DNA of 64,000 bases from Tribonema minus. Taxonomy: Eukaryota; Sar; Xanthophyceae; Tribonematales; Tribonemataceae. The stretch covers positions 434,001 through 498,000 of the forward strand of contig JAFCMP010000046.1 of assembly GCA_017506865.1 (NCBI GenBank), in the 5' to 3' direction. A program made the position numbers and the translations under genes. Below, piece after piece: positions 60,392 to 64,000 of this stretch. The notes beneath the pieces were generated by a model. That model was given only the letters and a program-made list of their open reading frames with translations. It ran no database searches and was not told the origin of the DNA. Position 1 is the first letter of the stretch; each line of letters opens with the position of its first letter.

Positions 60392-61796
60392 GCCGTGCTG
60401 CACCGCGTACCCCACCTATACCTACCTACCCTTGCATTGCATGCTGGCTGTTGATGCAGCGAGCAACACATCACACACACGCACACACACACGTGCATGG
60501 GCACGTTCTCTTCTCCGTTGTCGCTGCACGGCATATGTGCGCGTCGCAGCCGTAATGCGTACAAGGGCCCGCAGGCCGTGTCACCTGTGCTGCCTGAAGA
60601 GAGCTGTGCTGTGAGCCGGTGCGGTTGTGGTACCAACCCCCATGATGGCTCCCATCACCCGTGCCTCAACCGGCAGAGCTCTTGTCTGTGTTTCTAAGTA
60701 AGGGCGTATCGAGGCTATGCGCCCATGCGATGCTTCTGCAGAAAGTGGTCAGGGGCCTGGTGCGTCTGGACCTGGGAAGGGGGGGGGGGGGGGATCGCTT
60801 GCCGCCTTGGACCCTGCTCCCCGCATCAAATAACATGTTACGAATCAAGTGCTGGAAAACGTTAATGTTTGTGCACGCGTGGCATGCTTGCTCTGCAGCG
60901 CGTTGTACCCTGAGGACATGACACGACGTGCATGCATTGTTGCAGTATCGCGTTATTATACGCCGAGGGGCATGTATGATTATCTTTCGAAAGTTCAGCA
61001 ATGGCGCTGTACACAAGAGAATCCAATAGAAGAGCAGACTGTGTGACATATGTGCATGCTATTGACGCGGGAGATGTTGCTTACTCCATGCTTAGTCGCC
61101 ATGGCTTCAGCATTGCATGTGTGACTTGGGCTTCCAGCGGCAGCAGTTGCGCGCTGCAGTAAAAATGCACAATACCCTTGGAGTGCACCTGCGCCTCGCT
61201 CTGTGCTCACTGGGTTGTTTTTCCTCACATAAGCGGCGGCATGCATTATGATGGCTTGATGCATCTAGGCTTGTCTCCAAGCCTGAGAGAGCTGTCGCAA
61301 CTTTTTTGAAGATCTTGCAGACTATGCATGCCACACAACCCAAAAGAGCTGGGAGGTCAGCACTGCTCCGATGCACAGGCATTCGGCGAAAAAGCCCATG
61401 TGTGGAGCGATCATACATAGCGATGGAAGCCCCATAAGTTCAGGGCGCGTCGGCGGCGACCACGTCCCTGGCACCGCTGATGATCAGCGACGGAGCGCCA
61501 CAGCTGCACTGTGTGGCTGTTTAAGCACTGGGGCAGCGCTGTGCTGCAGGCGCGGGGCAAGCGGCTGCGAGAGCAGTGGGCTCAGGATCAGAGCGCTGCT
61601 GCAGCGACTGAAGCCAGCAGCAGCACCGAGCGACCTGGCACCAATGCAGGCCTGCGCGTGAGCTTCACAGGCCAGGCCTTGTGGCACCTCCAACGCCGCA
61701 ATGAACTGTCCCGAGGCGGCGACTGCACTGCGGACTGAGCACATCGTTGCTTGCGGTGGACCCTCCCTGCACTATGGCAAGCTTCCTACGCAGCAC
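60392..61796. other. Convergent intergenic region, FCBP 3' / armadillo gene 3'
   Basis: Holds a CACACACA microsatellite at about 60471-60491 and a poly-G run at about 60780-60793. A minus-strand open frame 61744-61484 looks weakly coding (SAVAASGQFIAALEVP) but has no family support. No firm gene. Confidence 0.5.
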
Positions 61797-61877
61797 TCAT
61801 GACAGGCACGACTGCAGCGCCGCCAGCGCCAGTCCTTCGGAGAGGCAGTCCCGCAGCAGCGCTCGATCTCCGCCGCT

Positions 61878-61933
<56 letters not shown>

Positions 61934-63830
61934 CTCCGCCGCCGCCGCTGCCACTAGCGCCGCTGCCGCCACTGCCGGCCTCCAGTTGCGGCCCGACGAT
62001 GTTGAGCAGCGCACCTGCGGCGCTGATCGCTGCTGCAAAGTCGCGGCCCACCAGCAGGTCGCACAGCGGCGCGACGCTGCCGCAGCGCTGCAGGAGGTCC
62101 CTGCTCGCGGCCTGCATGGCGAGGGCGTGAAGATAAGGGCAAAACAGAATAGAAACAAATTCCGGCGCGTGCGGGCGACGCGTTGTCTGCAACTGCGGTA
62201 GCCAGTGCGTATTATGCAATGGCACATCCAGTGCAGCCCGCGCCATATGTCTATGAGGGATGGTGGCGCGGTGTATGGTGTGTGCGTGTCTGGTTTATTG
62301 TGAGCCGCCTTCGTTGTCATGCTCGCAGACCATATGCACGCTTGCATTTTCAGCAGATAATTGGAAGTGTCCAGCAAGATTGGTTGCATAGCCATCACTA
62401 GCGGGCAACATCAATACTGCATCAAATGACAAACCTACTGCAATTACGCAGGTTGTGGACGCAGCGCGTTCCTGAACCAAGACACACAGGGTGCTGATGA
62501 AGCATGACCTTAACCCTGGTGGAGAGAGGTGAATACTCTCAAAATGGCCTTTCAAATGCATGATGCCCGATCCTGCACGCCGCGTATCTGCTGCATCATC
62601 TAGGTGCCTTTTACACCTCAGTCACCAAGACAAGACCCCAGGCTGCCTGCCCTGGCGCGACACACCATCTTAACAACTCTACAGTCCCATGTGACCACAG
62701 CCTCTTGTGTCTCGTGTTGCATGGCGGCAGCAGAAAACCGCAACGCAACCATTTAAGTCCATTGCCAAGAAGCGCGGTTCAGCCCCCGAACTACCACAAG
62801 GCCCTGGACTTTTGAGTGATCATCTCGACTTGCCTCCTGCGACACGCTGTGCAGGGCAATCAGCGGCAGCGATCCCCATCATCTGGCGCAGCCGCCGCGG
62901 CAGCATGCGTTGCTGCCGACACAAAGACAGCGTGTGACGCGCTCCCACCGCACATCTACAATTTCTAGCCGTACCGGTGACTCGCCACCAGTGCGCGCCG
63001 CCTCACCTCTCTGGACACGTTCTGCATGGCGCCGGCGGCGGCGGCGCACGCCTCGGGGCACGGCGACCGCAGCAGCGCCGCCAGCGCCGGCACCGCGCCC
63101 GCCTGTCTGATGAGGCAGATGCTCCTGGCGTCGGCGCTCATGTTGTGCAGGCAGCCCAGCGCGCGCGCCTGCACCTGCGCACAGCCGGAGAGCACGTGCA
63201 TTGTGCGTCAGCGAGCAGCGTTGACGCGTCGCGGGCCCGCCTCTCGCTGCGCAGCACAGGCAACTTCAACACTGCAGCAATGCATCCAGTGCGCCTGATG
63301 AGGCAGATGCTGCATTCCTGGCATCAGCGCCCATCCCGTGCAGGCAGCTCAATGCGCGCGCGCCTGCGCCTGCGTGCAGAACTCGATGTGCGTGTCAGCG
63401 GGCAGCGCCGCATTGAGCGTCACCTTTTGCGCCGCGTTGCAGCCGTGGTTGACGCAGGCACCCGCCGCAACTGACGTTGCGAGGTGCAGGATCAGCATTG
63501 TGAAGTTGACATGCGCGGTGGCAGTACGATGGTCACAGTTTGCAGATGCCGTGGGACATTGTTGTTGCGGTGGTCAATGCACAGATCACAGAAGCGTCAA
63601 CGACTTCTTGAGACACGTGGACGACAGCCTTGACCTTGCACTCTGGCCTCTGCATCACTCCAGCGCGACGAAAGGTGTCAGGAAGTTACCGTGCTCACAC
63701 CTTTGCTTCTGTGCTGAGCAGAAGCGCCGCCACCAGATCAACGGCGCCCGACACGCGCGCCCTCTCCCGGCCCGCCGCGTCAAAGCACAGGCTCTGCAGC
63801 GCCCCCAGCGCCGCCACGTGCAGCGCGACG
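61797..63830 (-). CDS. Armadillo-repeat protein (3' part; 5' end beyond the window)
   Basis: Three exons: 63830-63701, 63174-63007 and 62111-61797 (TGA stop). Exon 1 gives [20 protein letters not shown] and [19 protein letters not shown]; exon 2 [20 protein letters not shown] and [20 protein letters not shown]; exon 3 [20 protein letters not shown] and [11 protein letters not shown], then a poly-Gly run and a C-terminal helix ([20 protein letters not shown]). These are consecutive ARM helices (AA-AL-NL and G-V--L--LL patterns). ARM proteins are protein-binding scaffolds; partner and role cannot be told. No start codon is present, so more repeats lie right of base 64000. An extra copy of the exon-2 start is found at about 63415-63280. 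Confidence 0.82.
61871..61931 (-). repeat. (GGC)n poly-glycine microsatellite in coding sequence
   Basis: On the gene strand about 19-20 uninterrupted GGC codons, flanked by further GGC/AGC/GAC codons, encode a glycine run inside the last exon of the armadillo gene. On the plus strand it reads CCG. Confidence 0.93.
63280..63420 (-). repeat. Upstream copy of the armadillo exon-2 acceptor boundary
   Basis: On the gene strand GCAG/GCGCAGGCGCGCGCGC followed by TGAGCTGCCTGCACGGGATG and CATCTGCCTCATCAGGC parallels the real exon start at 63174 (GCAG/GTGCAGGCGCGCGCGC ... CTGCCTGCACAACATGAGCG ... CATCTGCCTCATCAGAC). It has lost frame, so it is a decayed copy of acceptor plus about 90 bp of exon. Confidence 0.85.
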
Positions 63831-64000
63831 CTGCGTAAAGCCGGGAAGAAAGCTGATGATAAAGTGAAATAGGCCCAGAAAAAGCAATCGCGTTGTATGG
63901 GCGAATACCTACTAAACGAGCAATTTCAAATTGACGTAAACAGAATCCAATTGAGACAGAGGAGACGTGGACCGTTGCTCTCTTGGTCAGGTCTAAGGCC

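Noticed and set aside
1-64000. CRISPR array, prophage, bacterial operon or rRNA operon
   Set aside because: Gene structure is intron-rich throughout and no such signature was seen on either strand.

Overview
The window looks like nuclear DNA of a eukaryotic microbe, most likely a photosynthetic heterokont (stramenopile) or similar alga; the assignment is inference. Genes are split into many short exons with canonical GT-AG introns. Introns carry long poly-C/poly-G runs, coding exons are GC-rich with Ala/Gly/Ser/Arg/Pro low-complexity stretches, and three introns hold short TTAGGG-type tracts, a telomere repeat usual in heterokonts but not in most green algae or land plants. No operons, phage, CRISPR arrays, rRNA or tRNA genes were seen. 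Gene models below were built by eye: exon ends were accepted when family similarity, splice signal and reading phase agreed.

Layout. 1-4291 (-): 5' part of the spliceosomal WD40 protein SMU1, running off the left edge. 4819-18398 (+): a GltS-type sodium/glutamate symporter followed, in matching phase, by a TLDc domain; probably one fusion gene. 18768-18989 (-): last exon of a small unknown gene. 19506-29212 (+): an AGC-family kinase homologue of about 916 residues whose HRD and DFG aspartates are replaced, hence a predicted pseudokinase. 29213-37102: gene-poor, with a few coding-like fragments. 37103-38532 (-) and 38847-40633 (+): a divergent pair, an SDR-fold protein and an unknown protein of about 209 residues. 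41487-42110 (-): coding-like blocks split by one TGA. 42330-45835 (+): a Crinkler/RHS-type P-loop NTPase gene. 46950-48689 (-): an LYR-motif protein of 145 residues. 49153-51098 (-): a YbaK/ProX-type editing-domain protein of 224 residues. 51280-60391 (+): an FKBP-TPR-cyclophilin dual immunophilin (FCBP) of 493 residues, sharing a 181-bp bidirectional promoter with the YbaK gene. 61797-63830 (-): 3' part of an armadillo-repeat protein, running off the right edge.

The most unusual feature is not one gene. In at least five genes, splice boundaries are amplified: the end of an exon plus the start of the next intron, or the end of an intron plus the start of the next exon, is repeated in tandem inside the adjacent intron. 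The copies keep the splice signal and 20-100 bp of exon and are decayed to different degrees. The cleanest case is an array of nine splice acceptors at a period of 52-56 nt (26856-27287). The same pattern recurs in SMU1, GltS-TLDc, the pseudokinase, FCBP and the armadillo gene, so it looks like a genome-wide process of intron growth or splice-site buffering.
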